A DNA stretch of 5,952 nt from Methanothrix sp. (GCA_028688175.1 JAQTYS010000065.1:1-5952); one strand, 5' to 3'; shown: positions 1-5,952, counted from the stretch's first letter. Notes: generated by a model not told the origin, from the letters alone. Program-made: numbers and translations.

Positions 1-717
1 TGCTTTGCCGAGAAGGATGGGACATTCACCTCCACCGAGAGACGGGTGCAGCGCGTCCGCCAGGCGGTGGCCCCACCAGGCGATGCCAGAGCAGAGTGGG
101 TGTGGATCTGCGACCTGATGAGAAGGCTGGGGCTTAAAGTCGACTATTCTTCGCCGGGTGAGATCATGAGAGAAATTGCATCGCTTACCCCCATTTATGG
201 TGGGATCAGCTACGAGCGCCTTGGGCCAGAGGGGCTGCAATGGCCCTGCCCATCGAAAGATCATCCGGGAACGAGCATTTTGCATGTCGATTGCTTCTCC
301 CAGGGCCGGGCTCGTCTTCGTCCTGTTATGTACATCAAGCCACCTGAGACTCCAGATGCAGACTACCCCATGATGCTCACTACGGGACGCAGCCTCTATC
401 ACTTTCATACCGGCACCATGACTCGCAGAACTTCTCTTCTGGATAGAGAGGTTCCTGCTCCCTTTGTGGAGATCAATCCTGAGGATGCAAAGCTCATGGG
501 TATAAGAGTTGGCATGAGGGTCAAAGTGGAGACCCGGCGGGGGTGCATTGTAGCGGAGGCGCGGCTGGTGAAGGGCCTTCCCCAAGGATATCTATTCCTG
601 CCCATTCACTTCTCCGAAGCACCGGCCAATGCTCTAACCGCCCAAAATCTTGATCCCATCTCCAAGATTGCGGAGCTTAAAGTATCAGCAGCACGTCTTA
701 CGAAGGTGATACCATGA
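1..717 (+). CDS. fdhA: Formate dehydrogenase-type molybdopterin oxidoreductase, catalytic (alpha) subunit, C-terminal part
   Basis: This is the C-terminal 238 residues of a Mo/W-bis-MGD oxidoreductase; the reading frame is open at the left edge. The first residues (FAEKDGTFTSTERRVQRVR) are the well-known stretch of FdhA-type enzymes just before their C-terminal part. The segment TTGRSLYHFHTGTMTRRT (about residues 125-142 of the fragment) and the following beta-rich region form the molydopterin dinucleotide-binding domain, which grips the cofactor. Family members are usually near 680-900 residues, so the N-terminal [4Fe-4S] motif and the Cys/Sec active-site residue lie outside the window. The expected reaction is reversible oxidation of formate to CO2 in the cytoplasm. 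It overlaps the next gene by ATGA (714-717), indicating translational coupling. The GTG at 46 is an internal valine codon, not the start. Substrate assignment rests on family resemblance only; a different substrate in the same superfamily cannot be excluded. Confidence 0.9.
   Translation, partial: CFAEKDGTFTSTERRVQRVRQAVAPPGDARAEWVWICDLMRRLGLKVDYSSPGEIMREIASLTPIYGGISYERLGPEGLQWPCPSKDHPGTSILHVDCFSQGRARLRPVMYIKPPETPDADYPMMLTTGRSLYHFHTGTMTRRTSLLDREVPAPFVEINPEDAKLMGIRVGMRVKVETRRGCIVAEARLVKGLPQGYLFLPIHFSEAPANALTAQNLDPISKIAELKVSAARLTKVIP
704..710 (+). promoter_or_regulatory. Ribosome binding site of the HydB/AsrA-like gene
   Basis: AGGTGAT lies inside the 3' end of the fdhA-like gene, 3 bases before the ATG at 714. 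It matches the methanogen anti-Shine-Dalgarno (GGTGAT core) and supports the ATG of the ATGA overlap as the true start. Confidence 0.7.
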
Positions 718-1712
718 AGGCCTTCCTCCAGAGAGACCGACTTCTTCCTCTGCTGGAAGCTCTAAGCCGGCACATCGAGGTCATTGCACCGGCGGCAACG
801 CAGGCAGGACCGGTCTTTGCTACCTGGCAGGGCCAGGCCCTTGATCTGAAGACAAAAACCCTCTCTCCTCCGACAGAGTTCCTGCTCCCCCATAAAGAAG
901 TGCTCTTTCACTATGTTCAGGAAGAGGGGCGTTATACCTTCGAAGAGGAGCAAATCCATCCCCGACTGCTGTTTGCCATCCGGCCCTGCGATCTGCACGC
1001 CATAGCGCTGCTTGATAAAATCTTTGGAGAGCAGCCTCCTGACCAGGCTTACTTTCGCCGCCGAAGGGCCATCGCCTTGGTGGTGCAAAACTGCATCGCT
1101 CCCGGAAGAGAGTGCTTCTGTGCTTCTTTTGCAGCAGGGCCGGAGGCAAAAGATCCCTGCGATATAGAGTTCACCGATATTGGGGAGGGATTTTTATGCG
1201 AGACCGAGACGCCGGCAGGAATTCTGATTCTGAATGCCGGTGCAAATCTCCTGCAGAGCGTACAATCAGTGCATCTTCAAGAGAAGGCCAGGCTCCTGCA
1301 GAAGGCAAGAGAGGCCATGCCGCAGGACCGATCTTGCGCTCAAATCAAGAATGCCATGCAAAGAGCTGACTGGGAAGCACTGGGCCAGGAGTGCTTGGCA
1401 TGCGGCGGATGCACCTTCGTCTGCCCTGTCTGCCACTGCTTCAATATCCTGGACCTGGGCGTTCCGGATGGGGAGAGGCTGCGCTGCCGGGATTCCTGCC
1501 TCTTATCCGGATTTTCCCGCCTGGCCGGTGGGGCAAATCCCAGGCGCACGCCGGGAGAGCGACTGCATCACTGGTATCAGGACAAGTTCGAGGATATCCC
1601 AGAGATCACAGGTCTTCCCGGATGCGTGGGATGTGGACGATGCATTCTAACCTGTCCTGCGGCCATAGATCGAGTCAATCTGATGGTGAAGAGTCATAGG
1701 GAGGCGAGATAG
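714..1712 (+). CDS. Sulfhydrogenase beta / anaerobic sulfite reductase A-like iron-sulfur subunit (HydB/AsrA family)
   Basis: A complete 332-residue electron-transfer subunit, a normal length for the HydB/AsrA family. Family signatures are visible: RPCDLHAI (residues 90-97), GRECFCASF (131-139, Cys134 and Cys136), and two ferredoxin-like cluster motifs. Cluster one is CLACGGCTFVCPVCHC (Cys227, 230, 233, 237, plus Cys240 and 242). Cluster two is CVGCGRCILTCP (Cys304, 307, 310, 314). Between them sit DSCLLSGFSRLAGG (260-273) and a TPGERLHHWY segment, both typical of the family. In sulfhydrogenases and AsrABC this subunit carries electrons between the catalytic subunit and the flavoprotein (gamma/B) subunit. 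Its position between an fdhA-like gene and a gamma-type gene implies the same relay role here, in the cytoplasm. Start choice is supported by the ATGA overlap and an AGGTGAT ribosome binding site. No motif residue expected for either [4Fe-4S] cluster is missing. The family assignment is firm; the physiological partner is inferred from order. Confidence 0.88.
   Translation: MKAFLQRDRLLPLLEALSRHIEVIAPAATQAGPVFATWQGQALDLKTKTLSPPTEFLLPHKEVLFHYVQEEGRYTFEEEQIHPRLLFAIRPCDLHAIALLDKIFGEQPPDQAYFRRRRAIALVVQNCIAPGRECFCASFAAGPEAKDPCDIEFTDIGEGFLCETETPAGILILNAGANLLQSVQSVHLQEKARLLQKAREAMPQDRSCAQIKNAMQRADWEALGQECLACGGCTFVCPVCHCFNILDLGVPDGERLRCRDSCLLSGFSRLAGGANPRRTPGERLHHWYQDKFEDIPEITGLPGCVGCGRCILTCPAAIDRVNLMVKSHREAR
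1700..1704 (+). promoter_or_regulatory. Ribosome binding site of the HydG/AsrB-like gene
   Basis: GGAGG, extending to GGAGGCGA, sits at the end of the preceding gene, 8 bases before the ATG at 1713. It fixes that ATG as the start, immediately after the upstream TAG stop. Confidence 0.75.
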
Positions 1713-2507
1713 ATGAACGAGTACATTCCCATGCAAGCTGAGATTGTAGATATCGATATAGAGTCTCCCAACACCTATCTGATCACACTGGAACTCCTCG
1801 AAGAGGGAGCGGATTTCAGGTATCTTCCCGGTCAGTTCGTGATGATCTCAGTTTTTGGACTGGGCGAATGTCCCATCTCCATAGCCTCATCTCCTACCAG
1901 AAGAAGCCTGCAATTATGCATACGTCGTGCTGGAAAGGTAACGAGCGGGATCATGGACTGTCTGGTAGGAGATATAGTCGGAATACGCGGCCCATATGGG
2001 AACGGCTTTCCATTAAACCGGATGATGAGGGATGTGGTAATCGCCGGTGGTGGCTCGGGATTTGCCACTCTTCGATCGCTGATCAACTACATTGCCGACC
2101 GACGGGAGGAGTTCGGCAAGGTGGCCATAGCATATGGAGCGCGGACCCCCCAGGACCTCTACTTCATGCAGGAGTACAAAGGCTGGCAGAGGGCGGACAT
2201 GGAGGTAGCAGTGACGGTGGACATCGGTGACGAGCTATGGAAAGGAAATGTCGGCTTGGTCACCAGCCTCATCGACCATTTTGATGTGGGTTATGGCTCT
2301 GCGGCTATCTGCGGTCCGCCGGTGATGATTAACGCCGTGGCCGGAAAACTCATGGATCGAGGATTTCACCGGGCAGATATTTATGTCTCTTTGGAGCGGC
2401 ACATGAAATGCGGCGTGGGCAAATGCGAGCATTGTGCTATCGGCCCCTATCATACCTGCCAGGACGGACCGGTCTTCAGCTACGACCGGGTAAGGGATGT
2501 GCTTTGA
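1713..2507 (+). CDS. Sulfhydrogenase gamma / anaerobic sulfite reductase B-like FAD and [2Fe-2S] subunit (HydG/AsrB family)
   Basis: A complete 264-residue flavoprotein of the ferredoxin-NADP reductase superfamily. The FAD-binding barrel spans about residues 1-100, with GQFVMIS (40-46), the family version of the flavin motif ECPISIASSP (52-61) and RGPYGNGF (92-99). The nicotinamide-binding half follows, with a glycine-rich loop AGGGSGFATLRS (111-122), YGARTPQDL (131-139) and CGPPVM (200-205). The C-terminus holds a [2Fe-2S] site, Cys233-x4-Cys238-x2-Cys241-x7-Cys249. In this family the subunit exchanges electrons between NAD(P)H and the iron-sulfur beta subunit. It directly follows the HydB/AsrA-like gene with no gap, so the two are almost certainly made and assembled together with the fdhA-like subunit. 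The glycine loop is one residue longer than the common GG-x-G-x-A-P form and has Thr in place of the usual Pro, so the nucleotide preference is uncertain. Confidence 0.88.
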   Translation: MNEYIPMQAEIVDIDIESPNTYLITLELLEEGADFRYLPGQFVMISVFGLGECPISIASSPTRRSLQLCIRRAGKVTSGIMDCLVGDIVGIRGPYGNGFPLNRMMRDVVIAGGGSGFATLRSLINYIADRREEFGKVAIAYGARTPQDLYFMQEYKGWQRADMEVAVTVDIGDELWKGNVGLVTSLIDHFDVGYGSAAICGPPVMINAVAGKLMDRGFHRADIYVSLERHMKCGVGKCEHCAIGPYHTCQDGPVFSYDRVRDVL

Positions 2508-2514
2508 AATCATC

Positions 2515-2940
2515 TTAGAAATTTGCCAATGCCGGTCCGAAGGAATAGTAGATCTCCGCAGGAATTCCGTTTACCATGCCGTAAGCATCGGGCTCGGGTA
2601 GCAATGACTTGCTTTGATTCCAGCTGGCATCAATGCTGTGTTTGGGATTAATGGTCTTGGTAATGTAGTAGGGCTGCGTTTTTGCCGGTGCCGCAATTGT
2701 CTGCAGCATTAGCGATTCATTCATGCCGAAGATGGCTAAAATCCAGGCGTTGTATCCTGCAACTGCCTGGTTATAGGCAGCAATATCTCCTTCTTTTGCC
2801 TGGTCATATCGATGAGACATGTTCCATCCCCAGTTTAGGCCATCCAGGGCACCTCTCTGGTAGTCGCTCAAGGCCAGCGACGAGTCAATCAGGTTATGTG
2901 CGAAGAGCACGATTAACAGAACAAATAATGCGCGTTTCAT
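2515..2940 (-). CDS. Small exported protein of unknown function
   Basis: A 141-residue protein I do not recognise. The N-terminus MKRALFVLLIVLFAHN is a textbook signal peptide: two basic residues, then a hydrophobic core, with likely cleavage after Ala23 in SSLA. The mature part (about 118 residues) is rich in Tyr, Trp, Asn and Ala, has no cysteine and no second membrane segment, and contains three N-glycosylation sequons (Asn40, Asn74, Asn108), consistent with a secreted or surface protein in an archaeon. I chose the ATG at 2940 rather than an in-frame ATG at 2976: a GAGGTGG ribosome binding site stands 5 bases before it, and the signal peptide begins exactly there. The gene ends 7 bases from the convergent HydG/AsrB-like gene. 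It has its own probable promoter region upstream. By eye it is less GC-rich than its neighbours. Function unknown. Confidence 0.75.
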   Translation of the reverse strand: MKRALFVLLIVLFAHNLIDSSLALSDYQRGALDGLNWGWNMSHRYDQAKEGDIAAYNQAVAGYNAWILAIFGMNESLMLQTIAAPAKTQPYYITKTINPKHSIDASWNQSKSLLPEPDAYGMVNGIPAEIYYSFGPALANF

Positions 2941-2945
2941 ATTTG

Positions 2946-2952
2946 CCACCTC
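2946..2952 (-). promoter_or_regulatory. Ribosome binding site that decides the start of the exported protein gene
   Basis: Read on the minus strand this is GAGGTGG, 5 bases before the ATG at 2940. Its quality, and the lack of a comparable site before the upstream ATG at 2976, favour the 141-residue form with the signal peptide at its very N-terminus. Confidence 0.7.
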
Positions 2953-2958
2953 TTTGCG

Positions 2959-3001
2959 GACCAATAATATGGTCAACTAATATGGCAGTATCTGACCAAA
3001 T
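2959..3001 (-). promoter_or_regulatory. Putative promoter/operator region with a GACCA-N6-TGGTC palindrome
   Basis: The gap upstream of the exported protein gene contains a perfect 5-base inverted repeat, GACCA and TGGTC, separated by 6 bases (2959-2974), and a further half-site TGACCA at 2993-2998. TAATATGG occurs twice, at 2965-2972 and 2978-2985, 13 bases apart. On the minus strand the second copy reads CCATATTA and is a possible weak TATA element. A start site about 25 bases downstream of it would place the palindrome between the TATA element and the ribosome binding site, where archaeal repressors often bind. The symmetry is seen directly; the regulatory role is inferred. Confidence 0.35.
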
Positions 3002-3020
3002 AGATTTGGGTATGCGCCAG

Positions 3021-3551
3021 CTAAATAACGGCTGCGTCATGATCCTTAAGAAGAGCCTCAATCACCTCTGGTCGGGCCTGACCGCTGATAGGCGCAAAAG
3101 CGCTCTTTTTGCGGCCGCCGGCATCGGACCGCTTCATTTCTCCGCAGAGCCATTCCTCATGGGTTATCAAGTCGAGGGATAACGCCTCCTGGGCGCTGCA
3201 ACGCAAGCGTCCGGCGAAAGCAACGGCTGCTTTTTCCTGGACACATGCGAAGATCTGGACTGGGCTTATGAAAAAGAACGACCCGGCTTTCAATGGCTGC
3301 TCCAGCACAATACGCAGTATCTCCCTGCCTGCACATTCATCCAGACCGCCTGCTCCCAGACCATAGAGGTCCATCTCCACTACCGCATAGCGGCTGCGGG
3401 GGGAGACAATGGCGATGGATGCGAACGCTCGGCTGTGCATGCAGCACCATTCCCAATATTCCTTCAAGACCTTGCGTTTCTCCATCCAGACAACATGACG
3501 GGCCAGGACGGCCTCTTCTAGGGTGTTATGCGGCTTTAGGGAGTACTTCAT
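3021..3551 (-). CDS. Hypothetical cytoplasmic protein downstream of dnaJ
   Basis: A complete 176-residue protein I do not recognise. It has no signal peptide and no membrane segment. The N-terminal third is helical in character and rich in charged and aromatic residues (VVWMEKRKVLKEYWEWCC, 20-37), followed by a probable beta-strand region with IAIVSPRSRYAVVEMDLYGLG (two adjoining pieces, about 46-66). The rest alternates hydrophobic strands (SFFFISPVQIFACV, 91-104) and short helices. Six cysteines (36, 37, 73, 103, 118, 136) are scattered without a cluster-type spacing. The ATG at 3551 is supported by an AGAGGT ribosome binding site 5 bases upstream. It lies 69 bases downstream of dnaJ on the same strand, so it could be read through from the chaperone operon or use its own weak promoter. 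The long open frame, good ribosome binding site and natural composition argue that it is real; no function can be assigned. Confidence 0.7.
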   Translation of the reverse strand: MKYSLKPHNTLEEAVLARHVVWMEKRKVLKEYWEWCCMHSRAFASIAIVSPRSRYAVVEMDLYGLGAGGLDECAGREILRIVLEQPLKAGSFFFISPVQIFACVQEKAAVAFAGRLRCSAQEALSLDLITHEEWLCGEMKRSDAGGRKKSAFAPISGQARPEVIEALLKDHDAAVI

Positions 3552-3556
3552 TTACA

Positions 3557-3562
3557 ACCTCT
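3557..3562 (-). promoter_or_regulatory. Ribosome binding site of the 176-residue hypothetical gene
   Basis: AGAGGT on the minus strand, 5 bases before the ATG at 3551. It resembles in sequence and spacing the site before the exported protein gene and supports this start. Confidence 0.6.
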
Positions 3563-3584
3563 GCGATTGATACTTATCTGGACG

Positions 3585-3610
3585 AAAAATGCGAATGCTA
3601 AAAAAAGAAA
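3585..3610 (-). terminator. T-rich probable transcription terminator after dnaJ
   Basis: Starting 10 bases beyond the dnaJ stop codon, the minus strand carries TTTCTTTTTTT (3600-3610), and a TTTTT (3585-3589) follows 10 bases later. Archaeal RNA polymerase terminates at such oligo-T tracts without needing a hairpin, and none is evident here. Termination may be partial, leaving some read-through into the 176-residue gene. Confidence 0.5.
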
Positions 3611-3620
3611 GATGGAGATC

Positions 3621-4802
3621 CTATTGCACCGCGCTCTTCACCTCATCGACGATCTTGTCGATGAGGCTCTTCTCTTTCTCGGTCTGCTTCTTTCTCTTCT
3701 CGCCAAACTCCACTGCCAGCGCTTCCAAAAGCTGCTTTTGCCGCTCCGTCAGAGTGGGGGGCGTTTTAATCCTGACCTTGACATGCAGATCGCCTGCGCC
3801 CAAGCCTTGCAATCTGGGCATTCCCTTTCCTCTCAGCCGGAAGACGGTTCCCGTCTGCGTGCCTGCCGGTACCTTCATCTTGGCCCGCCCGCCTAATGTG
3901 GGGACCTCCAGCTCAGTGCCCAGAGCCGCCTGGGTGAAGCTGATAGGCGTCTCCAGGAGAAGATCGCTCTCCACACGCTGGAACATGGGATGGGGCCGGA
4001 CGTTTATAACCACATAAAGGTCTCCGTTCTCCATTCCCGGTCCAGCGGCGTCTCCCTGACCGCGCAGTTTGAGGTGCTGGCCGTCCTCTACCCCGGGCGG
4101 AATCTTGATGTTGATCTTGCGGTTCTTTCGCATCCTTCCCGAACCGGAGCAATCGCCGCAAGGTGTGACGATAATCTGCCCCCGGCCACCGCACTTGGGA
4201 CAGGCCGATGAGGTGACCATCTGTCCGAAAGGTGTGTTCTGGGCGCGGGTGATTTGGCCGGAGCCACGACAGTTGCTGCAGGTGGTGGGGTTGGTGCCGG
4301 GCTTGGCTCCGCTGCCATGGCAGGTGGAGCAGTTCTCTGTTCGAGGCACCTCAATGGTCGACTCAAGACCGGTACCCGCCTGCTCTAATGTGATGGTTAC
4401 GTCGTAGCGCAGATCCCGACCACGCGCCTGCTGGCCTCGACCTCCGCCTCCGAAGAACATATCAAAGATGCTCTCGCCGCCACCTCGGCCTCCGCCTCCG
4501 GCGCCGCCAAAGCCAAAGCCCCTCAGCAGATCCTCGAAGTTCACTCCGCGAAACAGGTCCTCTTGCGAGTACTGGCTGTTGATTCCAGCGTGGCCGAACT
4601 GGTCGTACTTCTGCCGCTTTTCCGGATCGGAGAGGACTGCATAGGCCTCGGATAACTCCTTGAATTTTTCTTCAGCATCGGGCTCTTCCGATCTGTCGGG
4701 ATGGTACTTCATGGCAAGCTTGCGATAAGCCCCCTTGATGTCCTTCTCGCTCGAATCCTTGGGTACTCCCAGGACCTCGTAGTAGTCCTTCTTCTCCGGC
4801 AT
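3621..4802 (-). CDS. dnaJ: Chaperone protein DnaJ (Hsp40, class A)
   Basis: A complete 393-residue type-A J-protein, normal length. The J domain occupies residues 5-70 with the catalytic HPD at 34-36, which stimulates DnaK's ATPase. A Gly-rich region (about 95-128) follows. The zinc-binding domain has all four CxxCxGxG repeats: Cys158/161, Cys175/178, Cys201/204 and Cys215/218. The two beta-barrel substrate-binding domains follow (about 225-350), then a charged C-terminal helix (KSLIDKIVDEVKSAV). It presents unfolded clients to DnaK in the cytoplasm. The segment FGHAGINSQYSQEDLFRG (69-86) resembles methanosarcinal and haloarchaeal DnaJ more than typical bacterial forms, which supports an archaeal host. 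The ATG at 4802 begins 16 bases after dnaK stops. The best ribosome binding site, AAGGAA, overlaps the dnaK TAA, so translation is probably coupled to dnaK. No key residue is missing. Confidence 0.97.
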   Translation of the reverse strand: MPEKKDYYEVLGVPKDSSEKDIKGAYRKLAMKYHPDRSEEPDAEEKFKELSEAYAVLSDPEKRQKYDQFGHAGINSQYSQEDLFRGVNFEDLLRGFGFGGAGGGGRGGGESIFDMFFGGGGRGQQARGRDLRYDVTITLEQAGTGLESTIEVPRTENCSTCHGSGAKPGTNPTTCSNCRGSGQITRAQNTPFGQMVTSSACPKCGGRGQIIVTPCGDCSGSGRMRKNRKINIKIPPGVEDGQHLKLRGQGDAAGPGMENGDLYVVINVRPHPMFQRVESDLLLETPISFTQAALGTELEVPTLGGRAKMKVPAGTQTGTVFRLRGKGMPRLQGLGAGDLHVKVRIKTPPTLTERQKQLLEALAVEFGEKRKKQTEKEKSLIDKIVDEVKSAVQ

Positions 4803-4818
4803 ATCTTATTTCCGTTCC

Positions 4819-5952
4819 TTACTTTTTGTCGTTTACAACTTCGTAGTCGGCATCCACAGTTTGATCTGACGGCCCTTGCCCTGAGGTTTGCTCCGATCCT
4901 GCACCCTGCGAAGCCTGTTGCTTGGCCTGCTGTTCCGATGCAGCTTTTTGATACATGGCAGCCGACAGCTCATAGATGGTATTTTGCAGTGCTTCGGTCT
5001 TGGCCTTGATCTCGGAAATTTCGCCACCGGTCTGAGCATTCTTCAGGTCGGCAATGGCCTTCTCAATCTTCTCCTTCTGTTCAGCCGTGGCCACATCGCC
5101 GGCATCTTTGAGCATCTTCTCGGAGGCATAGACCAGAGAATCAGCCGCATTCTTGACCTCAATATCTTCCTTCCTCTTCAGGTCGTCAGCAGCGAACCGC
5201 TCTGCGTCTTTGATCTTGGAATCGATCTCATCCTTGCTCAGTTTGTGAGGCGCAGTAATGGTCATATTCTGCTCCTTCTTGGTGGCCAGATCCTTGGCAG
5301 AGACATGGATGATGCCGTTGGCGTCTATGTCGAAGGTAACCTCGACTTGAGGAATGCCGCGAGGAGCCGGGGGTATGCCCACCAATGTGAACCTTCCCAA
5401 AGAGACATTGTCTTTGGCCATGGGCCTTTCTCCCTGAAGCACATTGACCTCAACACTGGTCTGGTTGTCGGCAGCCGTGGTGAAAATCTGGCTCTTGCGA
5501 GTAGGAATGGTGGTATTCCTCTCAATCAGCTTGGTGGTGACTGCGCCCAGAGTCTCAATGCCCAGAGAGAGGGGTGTTACATCCAACAACAAAAGATCCT
5601 TGACCTCACCGCCCAGGACGCCAGCCTGAATGGCTGCACCCATGGCCACGCATTCCATGGGGTCCACGCCTCTTTCTATCTCCTTGCCCATGAAGCCCTT
5701 TACAAACTCCTGCACAATGGGCATTCTGGTAGGGCCACCTACTAATATGATCTTTCCAATATCGGATTTTTCCAGCTTGCTGTCTCGCAGGGCCTGAGTC
5801 ATGGGACCGCGACAGCGTTCAATGACATCTCGCACGAGTTCATCGAGCTTGGATCGGTCCAGCGTCATGGAGAGATGCTTGGGGCCGCTGGCGTCTGCCG
5901 TGATGTAAGGCAGATTGAGATTGGTCTGCATCACACTGGACAGCTCAATCTT
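4819..5952 (-). CDS. dnaK: Chaperone protein DnaK (Hsp70), C-terminal part
   Basis: The C-terminal 377 residues of Hsp70; the frame stays open to the right edge, so about 245 residues of the ATPase domain lie outside. The fragment begins KIELSS, then NLPYITADASGPKHL, VGGPTRMP (71-78, the last nucleotide-binding loop) and VDPMECVAMGAA. The interdomain linker DLLLLD is at 119-124, followed by the beta-sandwich substrate-binding domain (about 125-235, with VLQGERPMAKDN and DIDANGIIHVSAKD). The alpha-helical lid and a Gln/Ser/Gly-rich tail ending DADYEVVNDKK complete it. It is the ATP-driven chaperone that binds unfolded segments, working with DnaJ (next gene, 16 bases away) and normally GrpE, whose gene would be expected beyond the right edge. 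The GTG at 5934 is an internal valine codon, not a start. In methanogens, DnaK/DnaJ are generally regarded as acquired from bacteria. The sequence is intact. Confidence 0.97.
   Translation of the reverse strand, partial: KIELSSVMQTNLNLPYITADASGPKHLSMTLDRSKLDELVRDVIERCRGPMTQALRDSKLEKSDIGKIILVGGPTRMPIVQEFVKGFMGKEIERGVDPMECVAMGAAIQAGVLGGEVKDLLLLDVTPLSLGIETLGAVTTKLIERNTTIPTRKSQIFTTAADNQTSVEVNVLQGERPMAKDNVSLGRFTLVGIPPAPRGIPQVEVTFDIDANGIIHVSAKDLATKKEQNMTITAPHKLSKDEIDSKIKDAERFAADDLKRKEDIEVKNAADSLVYASEKMLKDAGDVATAEQKEKIEKAIADLKNAQTGGEISEIKAKTEALQNTIYELSAAMYQKAASEQQAKQQASQGAGSEQTSGQGPSDQTVDADYEVVNDKK

Noticed and set aside
46..717. GTG at 46 as the start of a 223-residue protein
   Set aside because: The frame is open to base 1 and the residues before the GTG continue the conserved FdhA sequence, so this is an internal valine in a longer protein.
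2941..2976. ATG at 2976 as the start of the exported protein (153 residues)
   Set aside because: The extra 12 residues would sit in front of a standard signal peptide, would cover the strong GAGGTGG ribosome binding site, and would overlap the symmetric promoter-like region.
2682..3182. 166-residue open frame on the + strand
   Set aside because: It crosses the opposite-strand exported protein gene, its promoter region and part of the next gene, and its translation looks like a shadow with no domain character.
4069..4407. Open frames opposite the zinc-finger part of dnaJ (both strands, other frames)
   Set aside because: Long frames here come from the GC-rich Gly/Cys codons of dnaJ; none has a plausible start site or protein-like composition.
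4438..4510. GC-rich CCTCCGCC-type repeats resembling a simple repeat element
   Set aside because: They are the codons of the Gly-rich linker of DnaJ (about residues 99-121), explained by the protein.
4888..5745. 285-residue open frame on the + strand opposite dnaK
   Set aside because: It is antisense to a highly conserved gene, rich in Leu and Gly as expected from reverse reading of DnaK codons, and shows no recognisable motif.
5935..5952. GTG at 5934 as the start of a short DnaK-like protein
   Set aside because: The 18 bases to the window edge encode KIELSS in frame, which is conserved DnaK sequence, so the gene is cut by the window, not truncated.

Overview
The window looks like a piece of a methanogenic archaeon's chromosome, most likely Methanosarcinales and probably Methanothrix (Methanosaeta). 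This is inferred from three things: the archaeal wording of the DnaJ N-terminal region (residues 69-86), GGTGA-type ribosome binding sites, and T-rich tracts rather than hairpins after genes. It is a judgement from pattern memory, not a search result. Both ends of the window cut through genes.

Left half (1-2507, + strand): three tightly packed genes form one operon. The first is the C-terminal third of a molybdopterin-dependent formate dehydrogenase-type catalytic subunit. It overlaps by ATGA an iron-sulfur protein of the sulfhydrogenase beta / anaerobic sulfite reductase A family (HydB/AsrA). That is followed, with no gap, by an FAD/[2Fe-2S] oxidoreductase of the sulfhydrogenase gamma / AsrB family (HydG/AsrB). 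Together they read as a soluble complex that would move electrons between formate (or a related substrate) at a Mo/W centre and a nicotinamide or ferredoxin pool, via several [4Fe-4S] clusters, a [2Fe-2S] cluster and FAD. The usual methanogen F420-reducing partner (FdhB) is not among the genes visible here.

Middle (2515-3551, - strand): two small unrecognised genes. One encodes a 141-residue exported protein with a clear signal peptide and three N-glycosylation sequons. The other encodes a 176-residue, cysteine-containing, apparently cytoplasmic protein. The 80-base gap upstream of the exported protein gene carries a small palindrome and repeated half-sites that look like an operator or 5'UTR element. 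The operon on the + strand and the exported protein gene end tail to tail, 7 bases apart.

Right half (3621-5952, - strand): the heat-shock chaperone pair dnaK (C-terminal 377 residues, running off the right edge) and dnaJ (complete, 393 residues), 16 bases apart and clearly co-transcribed. T-rich tracts after dnaJ probably end that transcript. There are no RNA genes, CRISPR arrays, insertion sequences or gene-free stretches over 300 bases.
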